A DNA stretch of 64,000 bases from Bacteroidaceae bacterium (GCA_024398435.1 JAKSJD010000003.1:62001-126000), one strand, 5' to 3'; shown: positions 1-9,218, counted from the stretch's first letter. Numbers and translations: made by a program. Notes: a model not told the origin generated them from the sequence alone.

Positions 1-332
1 TGTGCTGTAGGGCACTGACTGAAATATTCGCTCTTGCGCTTATAGATCTTCTGGCATGTGGCCTTGTCAACACTTTTGCCAAACTGGCGTTGGCTCACGA
101 TATTGATGGTTCCGCTTCCGGTTCGCCCTTCGTGCATGAATGCTTCGGCTTCGGAGAGGTCGAGACCAAAGTCGGTCATTGCCTTGTGCCAACTGCTGGC
201 ATGATTTGGCATAGAGTCGAACAGCACTCCGTCCATATCGAACATGACGGTCTTCAGATTGAACCGCTCATAACCCTTCTCCTTGCAGAAGTCGGCCAAT
301 GCCTTGTGTATGTTTTCCCTATTTATCATCAT
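1..332 (-). CDS. HAD-family phosphatase, beta-phosphoglucomutase-like (partial)
   Basis: The N-terminal ~110 residues of a haloacid-dehalogenase-like hydrolase are present; the gene runs off the left edge of the window. The nucleophile motif FDMDGVLFDSMPNH (DxD signature) is visible near residue 30, followed by a helical cap of the beta-phosphoglucomutase type with an HEGRTGSG stretch. Such enzymes dephosphorylate or isomerise small sugar phosphates in the cytoplasm; the substrate cannot be read from the sequence. The start is one of two adjacent ATGs (332 or 329), three bases after the stop of altronate dehydratase, so it is almost certainly co-transcribed with uxaA. A role in clearing a sugar phosphate during uronate use is inference from that linkage. 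Confidence 0.85.
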   Translation of the reverse strand, partial: MMINRENIHKALADFCKEKGYERFNLKTVMFDMDGVLFDSMPNHASSWHKAMTDFGLDLSEAEAFMHEGRTGSGTINIVSQRQFGKSVDKATCQKIYKRKSEYFSQCPTA

Positions 333-335
333 CAC

Positions 336-1871
336 TTATAGTGTCACACCTGTCTTGAATATAGCAATTTCCTGATAGTTCTTTTTCTCGTTCCATGTAG
401 GTTCACCCGAAGCAATGGCAATCACCTTGTCGCGGAATCGGCTTGCAAGATTGTCCATTGTCTCTCCCTCGAGCAATGTGCCGGCATTGAAGTCGATCCA
501 TGTTGGTTTGTTCTGGGCAAGCGCAGAATTGGTGGAAATCTTCATCGTAGGAACGAATGTGCCGAATGGAGTTCCGCGGCCTGTGGTGAACAAAACGATA
601 TGACAACCGGCAGCAGCGAGGGCAGTGGATGCCACAAGGTCGTTGCCAGGTGCACTCAAGAGGTTAAGACCTTTCACCTGCAAACGGTCGGCATAGTCGA
701 GCACTCCACATACAGGACTCTTTCCGCATTTCTGTGTACATCCGAGAGCTTTTTCTTCCAATGTGGAAATGCCTCCAGCCTTGTTGCCAGGGGATGGATT
801 CTCTCCGACGGGTTCGCCATGACTGAGGAAATACTGCTTGAAATCATTAATGAGCTTGACGGTTTGTTCGAAGAGTCCCTCGTTCTTGCAACGATTCATG
901 AGAATGGTCTCTGCCCCGAACATTTCAGGCACTTCGGTGAGTACCGTCGTTCCGCCTTGACTGACAATATAATCAGAGAATTCGCCAAGCAGAGGATTGG
1001 CCGTGATGCCACTGAAACCATCCGAACCTCCGCATTTGAGGCCGACACGCAATTCGCTCAAAGGAATAGGTGTGCGTCTGTCGTTGCTCATCTTGGAATA
1101 GAGGTCGCGCAGGATGTCCATTCCGGTTTCTGTCTCGTCGCCTTCAACACGTTGGGTGACCATCAAGCGGATGCGCTCGGTATCGAAATCGCCAAGCATC
1201 TCCATGAACTTGTCGGGCTGATTGTTCTCGCATCCAAGACCTACAATGAGGACAGCACCTGCATTTGGATGAAGCGTCATGTCGCGAAGCACCTTGCGAG
1301 TGTTTTCGTGGTCGTCGCTCAACTGGCTGCAACCATAATTGTGTGGGAAAGCCACCACTCTGATTCTTTCTGCCTGTGTCTTTTGTGCTTCGGCTTCGGA
1401 GATTTCCTGTACCAAGCGGTCGCGCAGTTGGTTGCAAACTCCGTTCACACATCCAACAGTAGGGATAATCCACAATTCATTGCGGATGCCCACGTCGCCA
1501 TTCTTCCTGCGATAACCCATAAAGGTGGAACCGTCAGAACTCGTCTGGTTGCTCAGTTTGGTGAGTTGCTCACTGTCGCCCGAATAGGTGTATTCGAGAA
1601 GTCCTCCGAGATTGGTGTGGATATGGTCGTGGCAAACATAGTCGCCTTGTTTGTGGTATTCGTTGAGGTGACCGATAGGGTAGCCATACTTTATCACTTC
1701 GGCTCCTTGCTGCAAGTCGCAAAGCAAGAACTTGTGGCCGGCAGGAATGTCGGCATTGAGAGTGATAGCCTTGCCATCAACGTATACGGTTGCACCCGCT
1801 TTCAATGGCTTGATTGTCACTGCCACGTTGTCGGCAGGATTTATCTTGATGCAAATGGTTTCCTGATTCAT
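336..1871 (-). CDS. uxaA: Altronate dehydratase
   Basis: This enzyme dehydrates D-altronate to 2-keto-3-deoxygluconate in the cytoplasmic galacturonate pathway. The 511 residues match the full-length UxaA architecture: an N-terminal SAF-type domain (about 1-95) joined to the large catalytic UxaA domain, which begins near GYRRKNGDVGIRNE (about residue 118). Cysteine motifs GLGCENNQ, KCGGSDGFSG and GCTQKCGKSPVCG are the expected metal-site region. It sits 12 bases after an AraC regulator and 3 bases before a HAD phosphatase, on the same strand. Its partner tagaturonate reductase is 46 kb away at 47440-48909, so the isomerase pathway is split within the genome. Confidence 0.95.
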   Translation of the reverse strand: MNQETICIKINPADNVAVTIKPLKAGATVYVDGKAITLNADIPAGHKFLLCDLQQGAEVIKYGYPIGHLNEYHKQGDYVCHDHIHTNLGGLLEYTYSGDSEQLTKLSNQTSSDGSTFMGYRRKNGDVGIRNELWIIPTVGCVNGVCNQLRDRLVQEISEAEAQKTQAERIRVVAFPHNYGCSQLSDDHENTRKVLRDMTLHPNAGAVLIVGLGCENNQPDKFMEMLGDFDTERIRLMVTQRVEGDETETGMDILRDLYSKMSNDRRTPIPLSELRVGLKCGGSDGFSGITANPLLGEFSDYIVSQGGTTVLTEVPEMFGAETILMNRCKNEGLFEQTVKLINDFKQYFLSHGEPVGENPSPGNKAGGISTLEEKALGCTQKCGKSPVCGVLDYADRLQVKGLNLLSAPGNDLVASTALAAAGCHIVLFTTGRGTPFGTFVPTMKISTNSALAQNKPTWIDFNAGTLLEGETMDNLASRFRDKVIAIASGEPTWNEKKNYQEIAIFKTGVTL

Positions 1872-1883
1872 ATTATGTGTGGA

Positions 1884-2834
1884 TTACAAGTTTCGGTATT
1901 TCTTTGGCGTGATGCCTGTGTGTTGTTTGAAATATTTTGAGAAAAGAGATTGGTTGGCAAAGTTGAGATAAGCACAAATTTCCTTGATTGTGGAATGACG
2001 GTTCCGGAGGAGTGCCTTTGCTTCGAGAATGACGTATTGGTCAATCCAATCGGTTGCATATTTCCCACTTACCTCGTGAATGACGGACGACAGGTATTTA
2101 GGAGTGATACAAAGAAGGTTGGCATAGAAAATCACCTGTCGCTGCTGCTTGTAGTTTTCCTGCACTGCCTGAATGAACTGACTGAAAATCTGTTCCCTTC
2201 GAGTGATGCTTTTCTTCTTGATTTCCTCTGTTCCCGAGTTTTGCAAATGGTAGGCGTGTAGGCCGTTGTATTTGAAGATGTCGAGATAAGCCTTTGCGAT
2301 TTGTTCCTTGTAGTTGAAGGTAGGGTCGGACAGTTTTGCCTTAAGCAAATAATAGATTTTCATCGTCTCCTCCATCGTGTCCTCACTGAGTTTGAAGGCA
2401 GGGTGGTGCATTGTGTGTTGCTGTACGGATATGCCGAGTCGGACATCTTCCGAGAAATTGATGAAACCTTTGGAAATGGCGATGATACAACCCTTGAAAT
2501 CTTTTGTGATTCGTGTGATTTGGAAGAAAGACTCTACAAGGATGGTCACGCCATTGTTTGCACTGAGCGTGTAGTCCTGCAGATTGATTTTGATGTCCAT
2601 TTCGCCTTGCAGACAAAGAATGATTGCATTCATTGAGAGTTGAATGGGCGAATCCATCCTGTCGACACGGGGTTTTCGCATGTCGTCGGGGGAAAGATTG
2701 TCGGAGATGAAAAGCTTTCCTTCAATCTGTACCGAGTAGTCGTCTTTTGGAAATTCGTTGAAATCTATCTTTTGTAATTCAGTCATATGTAGTCTTGAAT
2801 GTTTTTTTCGGTTTTGAAATGCTTTCAGAAGCAA
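1884..2834 (-). CDS. AraC-family transcriptional regulator
   Basis: A DNA-binding regulator with an N-terminal cupin-like sensing half and a C-terminal double helix-turn-helix (about residues 215-316) ending in the classical AraC signature around FANQSLFSKYFKQHTGITPKKYR. The longest start is at 2834, but an internal ATG at 2786 (MTELQKIDFNEF) is equally plausible and would give a 300-residue protein, closer to the two AraC paralogues at 59371-61236. It lies 12 bases upstream of uxaA on the same strand, so control of galacturonate catabolism is a reasonable inference. The inducer is unknown. It is soluble and has no membrane segments, unlike hybrid two-component AraC proteins. Confidence 0.88.
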   Translation of the reverse strand: MLLKAFQNRKKHSRLHMTELQKIDFNEFPKDDYSVQIEGKLFISDNLSPDDMRKPRVDRMDSPIQLSMNAIILCLQGEMDIKINLQDYTLSANNGVTILVESFFQITRITKDFKGCIIAISKGFINFSEDVRLGISVQQHTMHHPAFKLSEDTMEETMKIYYLLKAKLSDPTFNYKEQIAKAYLDIFKYNGLHAYHLQNSGTEEIKKKSITRREQIFSQFIQAVQENYKQQRQVIFYANLLCITPKYLSSVIHEVSGKYATDWIDQYVILEAKALLRNRHSTIKEICAYLNFANQSLFSKYFKQHTGITPKKYRNL

Positions 2835-2843
2835 GTCGGATGT

Positions 2844-3905
2844 TTACAGCAATCGAACTTCACAATTATGCATTCGTTCAATATCGCTGAGTTCCTTTCC
2901 GTAATAAACGGCTTGCATGCATCGGAGGAACAATCCATGAGAAACAACGAGAATATGCTTGCCAAGCCATTCGGGTTGTTGTGTCAGTTCGAGAAACTTC
3001 CTCGCTCTTTCTTTCATGTCGTCCACACTCTCGGCATCGGCCGGAATGAGAATCCGATGCTGTCCGTCGACCTTGGCACCCGTAGCACTTCCCCAATCGC
3101 GTTCTCTCAACAATCCGGTAAACATGATAGGCAGGTCAAGTTCGGAGTTAAGTATCTCAGCTGTGTCCATGCATCTCTTCAGGTCGCTGCAAATAATCGA
3201 ATCGAGGAGCAGCGGATTCAGCACTGAAATGCTTTCGCGTATGTTTTGCATTCCTTCTTCTGTCAGTGTTCCCGGCATACAACCCTGAAGAATGTGATTG
3301 CGGTTTTCTTCGGTTTCTCCATGTCGGTAGAGATAGAGAATCGGTTGCTGTGGCAAGGAGACAACTCTGTCGACATTCATGTCGTGGGGTTCCGTAGGCA
3401 GATTGTTGAGCAACTGATGAGGATAGCAGATGCCAATCTTCGGACATTTGAGATGTGGCAGCAATCTGTCGTAATAGCCTTTTCCTCGTCCTAATCTGTG
3501 TCCGTTCTTGTCGAATGCCATTCCGGGAATGACGGCAAGGTCGATTGTGGTATAGTCGGTAACGATAGGCCCCAGTGACTCCGTTATGTTGAATGCCCCC
3601 ACGGTTGTGGCAGACTGAGAGTCGTAAGAATGGAGTTCCAGTTCGTCGCCACAAACTGTTGGCAAGATTATGTTCTTCTTGTCTTTGTAGGTCTCGATGA
3701 GTGTGTGGGTGTTTACTTCATCGGGCAAACTACAGAAAAGAAGTATTGTTTTAGCCGAACGGAACAACGGGTCGGCCTCGAGTTCGGCAATTATCTGTTC
3801 TCCCTGACTAGCAAGTAGGTTGTCGGAGGATTGAGGCCTTGAATGGGTAGACAAAACTTTTTGAGTTTGCCTTAGCCACTTTCTTATCTCTTGCTTGCTT
3901 TTCAT
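2844..3905 (-). CDS. 5-formyltetrahydrofolate cyclo-ligase fused to histidine phosphatase
   Basis: A two-domain protein of about 353 residues. Residues 1 to about 185 are a 5-formyl-THF cyclo-ligase (5-formyl-THF plus ATP to 5,10-methenyl-THF), with the family motif LGRGKGYYDRLL near 140. Residues about 188-353 are a phosphoglycerate-mutase-like histidine phosphatase with the RHGETEE catalytic motif near 193, the acid residue in LLRERDWG and the second histidine in VVSHGLF. The start is taken at 3905 (MKSKQEIRKW), which fits the family N-terminus; a longer reading to 3947 exists. This start lies inside the end of the S41 protease gene, giving an overlap of about 98 bases in another frame. The phosphatase substrate is unknown; a cobalamin-phosphate or phosphosugar phosphatase is possible. 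Confidence 0.9.
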   Translation of the reverse strand: MKSKQEIRKWLRQTQKVLSTHSRPQSSDNLLASQGEQIIAELEADPLFRSAKTILLFCSLPDEVNTHTLIETYKDKKNIILPTVCGDELELHSYDSQSATTVGAFNITESLGPIVTDYTTIDLAVIPGMAFDKNGHRLGRGKGYYDRLLPHLKCPKIGICYPHQLLNNLPTEPHDMNVDRVVSLPQQPILYLYRHGETEENRNHILQGCMPGTLTEEGMQNIRESISVLNPLLLDSIICSDLKRCMDTAEILNSELDLPIMFTGLLRERDWGSATGAKVDGQHRILIPADAESVDDMKERARKFLELTQQPEWLGKHILVVSHGLFLRCMQAVYYGKELSDIERMHNCEVRLL

Positions 3906-5523
3906 CTGGGAGTGTTGGGACTGTTTGCTTGTTGTTGAATAGTTCAATAGCTCGCTTTATGGTTTGGTCGTCTTTGTTGATGTATTCAATATATTCCTCA
4001 ATGTCGAGAAGATTATAGAGGATGATTCCGTGGAGGGCAGTTTCGATGAGATGCTGCGAACGGAGAATCATGTTGTTGCGACGCTTGACACCCTTGTTGT
4101 CGCAATAGTTGATGAACTGCTGTGTGACTCTGTCCTTGCGAAGGGTCTTGAGGATATCTTCGGCATTGTCCATACCAACAAACTTTGGTCGGTTGTGGTC
4201 GGTGTAGTCAAAGCAATATTGTGTGACGAGACCGTGTGAGATGACTTCCTGCCAATAGCTTGTGTATTCGGTTGTGTCTTCGCCTACGAAATAGTCGGGC
4301 ATGATGCCGCCACCGCCATAGACGGTTCGGCCAATGCTTGTGAGATATGTTTCTCCTGTTTGGCGAATACTGTCTTCGTTGAAGAATTCACCTCGTTCGT
4401 AGCGGTGGATGATGTCGAATTCGTATTCCTTGTCGTCGCCGCTGCTGTAAGGCTTTTGAATGCATCGGCCTGAAGGTGTGTAGTAGCGACTGATCGTGAG
4501 GTGGATGAGACTTCCGTCGGAGAATGAAATCTGTTGCTGGACAAGTCCCTTGCCAAACGTGCGGCGTCCGACGATGATTCCACGGTCATTGTCCTGTATT
4601 GCTCCGGCAAAGATTTCGGCAGCGCTGGCACTGTTTTCGTTTGTGAGAACGATGAGTGGCAACTTCTGGTACGAACCGCGTCCATCTGAATAGAAGTCTT
4701 CGCGTTTTGTGTTTCGTCCCTGGGTATATACAATCAGTTTGTGTTCAGGAAGGAATTCGTTTACCATCTGAATGGCACTGCTCATGTAGCCTCCCGTGTT
4801 GTCGCGAAGGTCGATGATGAGTCCCTTGAAATCTTGTTGCTCAAGTTGTGCAAGGGAGATAAGGAGTTCAGGATATGTGGTTTCGCCAAACTTGTTGATC
4901 TTTATGTAGCCGAGATCATTGGTGAGCATATAAGTGGCATCAATCGATTTGATTGGAATGTCGCCTCTGACAACATTGAACGAAAGAAGGTCCTTTTCTC
5001 CACGTCGAACAACGCCAAGACGCACTTTGGTGCCTTTCTCGCCCTTGAGACGGCGAAGGGTTTCGTCGTTAGTCACTTTCTTTCCTACATAGGTGCTGTC
5101 GTCGATGCTTACGATTCTGTCGCCAGGCATCATGCCGACTTTCTCTGCAGGTCCGCCGCTGATGATGTTTGTGACGTAGACCGTGTCGCTCTTGATTGTG
5201 AACTGAACTCCGATGCCGCCAAAGAATCCCTTAAGCTCGTCGTTGGCTGTCTTTGCCTTGTCGGCAGGGATGTAGGCAGAGTGGGGGTCGAGTTCGGCCA
5301 GGATGCGTGGCATGGCCTTTTCTACGATGTCGGCAATGTTGACTGTATCAACATATTGGTCGTCGATAACGTGCAGCAAATCGTTGATTTTGTTGCTCGA
5401 TGTGTTGATAATGTTGAGTCGGTTACCAGCATATCTGTTAGCAAAGAAAGTTCCAATCAGGATGCCCACGATGACGCTGATGGCAATAACGATTGGTACG
5501 AATCTGGAAGTGCGGTGTGTCAT
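3808..5523 (-). CDS. ctpA: S41-family C-terminal processing peptidase
   Basis: A periplasmic or membrane-anchored serine protease of the tail-specific/CtpA family. The 571 residues show an N-terminal membrane anchor (about 10-28), a PDZ domain (about 85-170, with GGIGVQF and GMMPGDRIVSIDD) and the S41 catalytic domain. The catalytic Ser is in NENSASAAEIFAG (about residue 296) and the Lys in GRRTFGKGLVQ (about 322). The C-terminal ~220 residues form the long extension common in Bacteroidetes homologues. It follows the dCMP deaminase by 33 bases and its 3' end overlaps the cyclo-ligase fusion gene. Targets are unknown; envelope protein maturation is the family role. Confidence 0.93.
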   Translation of the reverse strand: MTHRTSRFVPIVIAISVIVGILIGTFFANRYAGNRLNIINTSSNKINDLLHVIDDQYVDTVNIADIVEKAMPRILAELDPHSAYIPADKAKTANDELKGFFGGIGVQFTIKSDTVYVTNIISGGPAEKVGMMPGDRIVSIDDSTYVGKKVTNDETLRRLKGEKGTKVRLGVVRRGEKDLLSFNVVRGDIPIKSIDATYMLTNDLGYIKINKFGETTYPELLISLAQLEQQDFKGLIIDLRDNTGGYMSSAIQMVNEFLPEHKLIVYTQGRNTKREDFYSDGRGSYQKLPLIVLTNENSASAAEIFAGAIQDNDRGIIVGRRTFGKGLVQQQISFSDGSLIHLTISRYYTPSGRCIQKPYSSGDDKEYEFDIIHRYERGEFFNEDSIRQTGETYLTSIGRTVYGGGGIMPDYFVGEDTTEYTSYWQEVISHGLVTQYCFDYTDHNRPKFVGMDNAEDILKTLRKDRVTQQFINYCDNKGVKRRNNMILRSQHLIETALHGIILYNLLDIEEYIEYINKDDQTIKRAIELFNNKQTVPTLPDEKQARDKKVAKANSKSFVYPFKASILRQPTC

Positions 5524-5556
5524 ATTTTATCTTCTTTATTTTCTTGGTTTGTAGGT

Positions 5557-5991
5557 TTACAGTTCTTCAGCGTCGATGTCGATATGAATGACTTCAATGC
5601 CGGCACGTTTCAGGAGGTCGATTCCGTCGCTGAGACGATATTGCTCGCCATAGATTACTCGCTTGATTCCGCTCTGGATAATCAGTTTTGAGCATTCGAG
5701 GCAAGGTGAGGCAGTGACATAGAGAGTGGCTTCGTTGCTTGAATTGTGTGAGCGTGCCAGTTTTGTGATGGCATTGGCTTCGGCATGAAGCACGTATGGC
5801 TTTGTCACGTTGTCTTCCTCGCATACATTTTCAAATCCTGATGGCGTTCCGTTGAATCCATCGCTGATGATCATTTGGTTCTTCACTACCAACGCACCTA
5901 CTTTTCTGCGTTGGCAATAGCTGTTTTCTGCCCAAATCTTTGCCATCTTGAGATAGCGAACATCGAGTTTATGCTGTTTCTCGTCAGTCAT
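5557..5991 (-). CDS. dCMP deaminase (ComEB-like)
   Basis: A zinc-dependent deoxycytidylate deaminase converting dCMP to dUMP for thymidylate synthesis. The 144 residues carry the zinc and catalytic motif HAEANAI (His near residue 68) and PCLECSK (Cys near 96 and 99), which together define the cytidine/dCMP deaminase fold. Length fits the short ComEB type. It lies 23 bases after the lipoprotein gene and 33 bases before ctpA, in the long minus-strand run. A riboflavin-type deaminase is less likely because of the short length and the ComEB-like N-terminus KMAKIWAENSYCQRRKVGA. Confidence 0.92.
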   Translation of the reverse strand: MTDEKQHKLDVRYLKMAKIWAENSYCQRRKVGALVVKNQMIISDGFNGTPSGFENVCEEDNVTKPYVLHAEANAITKLARSHNSSNEATLYVTASPCLECSKLIIQSGIKRVIYGEQYRLSDGIDLLKRAGIEVIHIDIDAEEL

Positions 5992-6014
5992 TTTCCTTAT
6001 GCTTGTTTTGATTG

Positions 6015-6479
6015 TTATTTTATTGTTGATGTTGAACTCAATTCAATGTATGTGTCCCTGTCCTTGATGATGCGAAGGATGTTGTGGTCGCCCTTGTAGG
6101 CCTGTGCATCCCGAATGATGGTGAATATTTCCCTGCATAGTTCGGATGCTTCTTTGGGACTGCTGCCTGCCGTGAGTGATGTGGTGAAGGAATGTGTCTT
6201 GCCGTCGGCTGAATAGGTGCCTTCGATTGGACTTGTGGCATTCAGCATTCCTTGGAATGTCTGCATGTTGAATGTTATCCAATATGTGCCGGGAGCGGCG
6301 TAGAGTTCTGTCACTCCACTGACCACTTTCTTTCCGTTGTAGGTGATTCCGGTAATCTTGAACGAATTGCCGTTGAATATCTCTGCCAAGTCGTCTTCTT
6401 CCTCGCATGATGAAAGTGCGGCAAAGGAAAGAAGTGTCGCTACAAGGATTGAAATTGAATATAGATATTTTCGTCTCAT
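6015..6479 (-). CDS. Small lipoprotein, DUF4847-like
   Basis: A 154-residue predicted lipoprotein: the N-terminus has a hydrophobic signal ending in a lipobox-like LSFAALSSC, followed by an acidic stretch EEEDDLAEIF. The mature part (about 130 residues) looks like a compact beta-rich domain and has no catalytic motif I recognise. It resembles the DUF4847-type lipoproteins of Bacteroidales; that assignment is from memory. Its start overlaps the stop of the upstream peptidase by 4 bases (ATGA), so it is translationally coupled to it. No function can be assigned. Confidence 0.75.
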   Translation of the reverse strand: MRRKYLYSISILVATLLSFAALSSCEEEDDLAEIFNGNSFKITGITYNGKKVVSGVTELYAAPGTYWITFNMQTFQGMLNATSPIEGTYSADGKTHSFTTSLTAGSSPKEASELCREIFTIIRDAQAYKGDHNILRIIKDRDTYIELSSTSTIK

Positions 6480-8518
6480 TGTTTTGTTGGTTGTAATATG
6501 CCGTTTCGGCGCAACAGGGCGTCGATGGTTGGTTCCTGTCCTCTGAATCGTTTATAGAGTGTCATTGGATGTTCTGTTGCTCCGCGCGAAAGCACGTTGT
6601 CGCGGAAACTCTGAGCCGTTTCGGCCGAAAAGGTTCCATTCTTCTGGAATTGCTCGAAAGCATCGGCATCGAGCACTTCTGCCCATTTATAGCTGTAGTA
6701 GCCTGCAGAATAGCCTCCTGCCATGATGTGGGAGAACTGCACTGTCATGCATGTGCCCGGAACTTCCGGAGTGAGTCGGGCTTCTTTCCATGCTTCCTTC
6801 TCGAATGAAGGGATGTCTGCTGTGAGTGGCTCAGTGAGTGTATAGTAAGCCATGTCGAGAAGTGAGTAGGCCACTTGTGCCATACATCCTGATGCCACTT
6901 GGAAGTTGCGGCTGCGGATGATGCTGTCGATGAGTTCGTCGGGCAATGGTTCGCCTGTCTGGTAGTGGAACGCAAATGTGCGTAGGAACTCTTTCTCGAT
7001 GCTGAAATTCTCCATGAGTTGAGAAGGCAGTTCGACGAAGTCCCAATATACATTCGTGCCGCTGAGTTCTTCATATACGCATTGTGAGAACATTTCGTGG
7101 AGTGAATGTCCAAATTCATGCAGGAATGTTTCCACCTCGCCCAATGTTAGCAGAGCTGGTTTGGTGTCGGTAGGTTTCGTGAAGTTCATCACGAGCGACA
7201 CGTGTGGACGGTGGTTGGTTCCGTCAGGGTCTATTTTCTGTTCGCGGAATGTGGTCATCCACGCTCCTGCTTTCTTGCTTTCGCGTGGGTGGAAGTCGCA
7301 ATAGAGGAGGGCAAGAGGCGAACCGTCGCGGTCGCTCACTTCATATACTTTTACGTCGGGATGGTAAACCGGGATGTTGGGATTGAGGCGGAATGTTATG
7401 CCATACAGCCGTGTGGCAAGACCGAATACGCCTTCCTGCACCTTATCGAGCTGGAAGTAGGGGCGGAGCATCTCGCTGTTGATGTTGAACAGTTTTTCCT
7501 GCAGTTTGTTGGTGTAGAAGGCCATGTCCCAAGGCTGAAGTTCGAAGTCGTCGCCTTCCATCTCGCGTGCAAACTGGCGGAGATTCTTCAGTTCTTCCAA
7601 TGCTGTTGGCTTGTAGGCTTCGATAAGTTGGCTGAGCATGTGGTACACATTGTCCTTGTTCTTTGCCATTCTCTCCTCGAGCACATAGTCGGCATAGCAT
7701 TTGTAGCCCATTATCTGTGATTGCTCGAGCGAAAGGTTGACGATGCTGCGGACGGTTTCCTTGTTGTCGAGCGAGTCGTCGTGGTTGCAGAGGGTGTTGT
7801 AGGCCATGTACATCTGCTTCCTGAGTTCGCGCTTTTTGCTGTAAGTCATGAATGGAGCGCGACTTGGTGCATGCAATGTGAAGAGCCATCCTTCGAGTTT
7901 CTTGTCGTGAGCAGCCTTCTTTGCTGCCTCTATGGCTGTCTGTGGAAGTCCGTCGAGGTCGGCTTGGTCGGTGATGTGAAGTTGAAACTCGTTTGTCTGC
8001 TTGCGCTTGTTGCGCGAGAACTTGAGGTCGAGTTTGCTCATCTCATTGTCGATTTGCTGAAGTCGCTTCTGTTTGTCCTTTGGCAGATTGGCTCCCGAAC
8101 GGATAAAGCCCTTGTAGGTGTCGTCGAGCAGTTGCCATTCCTCGATGCTCAGTTCGTCCTTGCGGTCTTTCAAATCTTCATATACGGTCTTCACTCGCTT
8201 GAAGAGTTCGGGGTTGAACATGATGGCGTTGGCATGGTCGCTGAGGATGGGCGACATCTTTTCTGCCAGTTCGTCCATCTCGTCGGTTGTTTCGGCCTCG
8301 ATGAGATTGAAGAATATGCCTGTGGTTTCTCCAAGCAGATTGCCTGCACGTTCCATCGCCTCGATGGTGTTGGCGAAAGATGGATGCTCAGGATTGTTGA
8401 CGATTTCGTCGATTTGCCTGAGTTCTTCTTCCATTCCTTGGCGCATACGCTGTTCGTAGTCGGCCAAGGTAACTTCATTGAATGGATATGGAGTGCCGAT
8501 GCTTGGATTGCTATTCAT
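6476..8518 (-). CDS. dcp: M3-family peptidyl-dipeptidase
   Basis: A zinc metallopeptidase of the oligopeptidase A/Dcp family (M3), which removes C-terminal dipeptides or cleaves short peptides. The 680 residues match the family. The zinc motif HEFGHSLHEMF is near residue 466, preceded by TLGEVETFL and followed by the downstream glutamate region VELPSQLMENFS. No signal peptide is visible, so a cytoplasmic enzyme is likely. Its start overlaps the stop of the Crp-like regulator by 8 bases and its stop overlaps the lipoprotein start, so all three are coupled. Confidence 0.93.
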   Translation of the reverse strand: MNSNPSIGTPYPFNEVTLADYEQRMRQGMEEELRQIDEIVNNPEHPSFANTIEAMERAGNLLGETTGIFFNLIEAETTDEMDELAEKMSPILSDHANAIMFNPELFKRVKTVYEDLKDRKDELSIEEWQLLDDTYKGFIRSGANLPKDKQKRLQQIDNEMSKLDLKFSRNKRKQTNEFQLHITDQADLDGLPQTAIEAAKKAAHDKKLEGWLFTLHAPSRAPFMTYSKKRELRKQMYMAYNTLCNHDDSLDNKETVRSIVNLSLEQSQIMGYKCYADYVLEERMAKNKDNVYHMLSQLIEAYKPTALEELKNLRQFAREMEGDDFELQPWDMAFYTNKLQEKLFNINSEMLRPYFQLDKVQEGVFGLATRLYGITFRLNPNIPVYHPDVKVYEVSDRDGSPLALLYCDFHPRESKKAGAWMTTFREQKIDPDGTNHRPHVSLVMNFTKPTDTKPALLTLGEVETFLHEFGHSLHEMFSQCVYEELSGTNVYWDFVELPSQLMENFSIEKEFLRTFAFHYQTGEPLPDELIDSIIRSRNFQVASGCMAQVAYSLLDMAYYTLTEPLTADIPSFEKEAWKEARLTPEVPGTCMTVQFSHIMAGGYSAGYYSYKWAEVLDADAFEQFQKNGTFSAETAQSFRDNVLSRGATEHPMTLYKRFRGQEPTIDALLRRNGILQPTKQ

Positions 8519-9191
8519 TTGTCTTGATGTTGCTTAGTTCGTGGATTGTGAATCCGTGGCGGCGCAGGTCGATGAGGCCTTGGTCCTGCCATTTGTTGAG
8601 GATGCCCGAAACGGTGAGTCGGGTTTCGTCGACCATGCTGCTGATGGCTTCCATCTTGGCCCTAACGTGTTTCTCTCCGGTTGGAGTGAGGCAGTGGCTG
8701 CTGATGAGTTTGAGAATCTTCTCTTCGGCAGTGGCAGGGCATACGAATGGAGCGGCGTCGCGGCTCTTGCGCAGATTGTTGCAGAGCATGTTGATATAGT
8801 TGCTTCTGACGATGTCGAATGCCATGAGTCGGCGCAGGAAATGGTCGCGCGACACGACGAAAGTGCTGCCTTCCTCGATGAAAGTGTAGGTGCGCTCGAA
8901 TGTGCGTTTCACTCCGAAGAGGTTGTGCGGCTCGATGAGGTGGGGCATGTCGGTGCAGATTTCGCTGATGGCGAAAGGTTGTGTTGCAGAACGGTATTCA
9001 GCCTCGAAACGTCCGTTGATGATGTAGATAAGCGATTGGCAACGGTCTCCGCTTGTGGCGATGATGTCGTCGGCATCGTACTTGTGGAAATCGAGTTTCA
9101 CAGATGCGATGATGCTGTCGAAATCAGCCAATGTGAGTCCTTGCAGCAATGGCAGCATCTGCATTCGTTCGGTCATACTTATTTCAATCAT
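8511..9191 (-). CDS. Crp/Fnr-family transcriptional regulator
   Basis: A 226-residue regulator with an N-terminal cyclic-nucleotide-binding-like beta roll (about 15-130) and a C-terminal winged helix (about 150-220, MVDETRLTVSGILNKWQDQG). There is no cysteine cluster of the Fnr type, so an oxygen-sensing iron-sulphur role is not supported. The start is 9191 or the internal ATG at 9176 (MTERMQM). It heads the minus-strand run, with a -7-like box TATCTTTG at 9219-9226 upstream. It may control the coupled peptidase gene; that is inference. Confidence 0.88.
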   Translation of the reverse strand: MIEISMTERMQMLPLLQGLTLADFDSIIASVKLDFHKYDADDIIATSGDRCQSLIYIINGRFEAEYRSATQPFAISEICTDMPHLIEPHNLFGVKRTFERTYTFIEEGSTFVVSRDHFLRRLMAFDIVRSNYINMLCNNLRKSRDAAPFVCPATAEEKILKLISSHCLTPTGEKHVRAKMEAISSMVDETRLTVSGILNKWQDQGLIDLRRHGFTIHELSNIKTNE

Positions 9192-9218
9192 GTTGTGCGC
9201 GTGTGTAAAAATCGACTA

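Noticed and set aside
600-1940. Long plus-strand frame of 446 codons opposite uxaA
   Set aside because: It lies fully antisense to a conserved enzyme gene, has no family match and low-complexity composition typical of a mirror frame.
4741-5691. Plus-strand 316-codon frame opposite ctpA
   Set aside because: Antisense to a conserved protease with catalytic residues in the minus frame.
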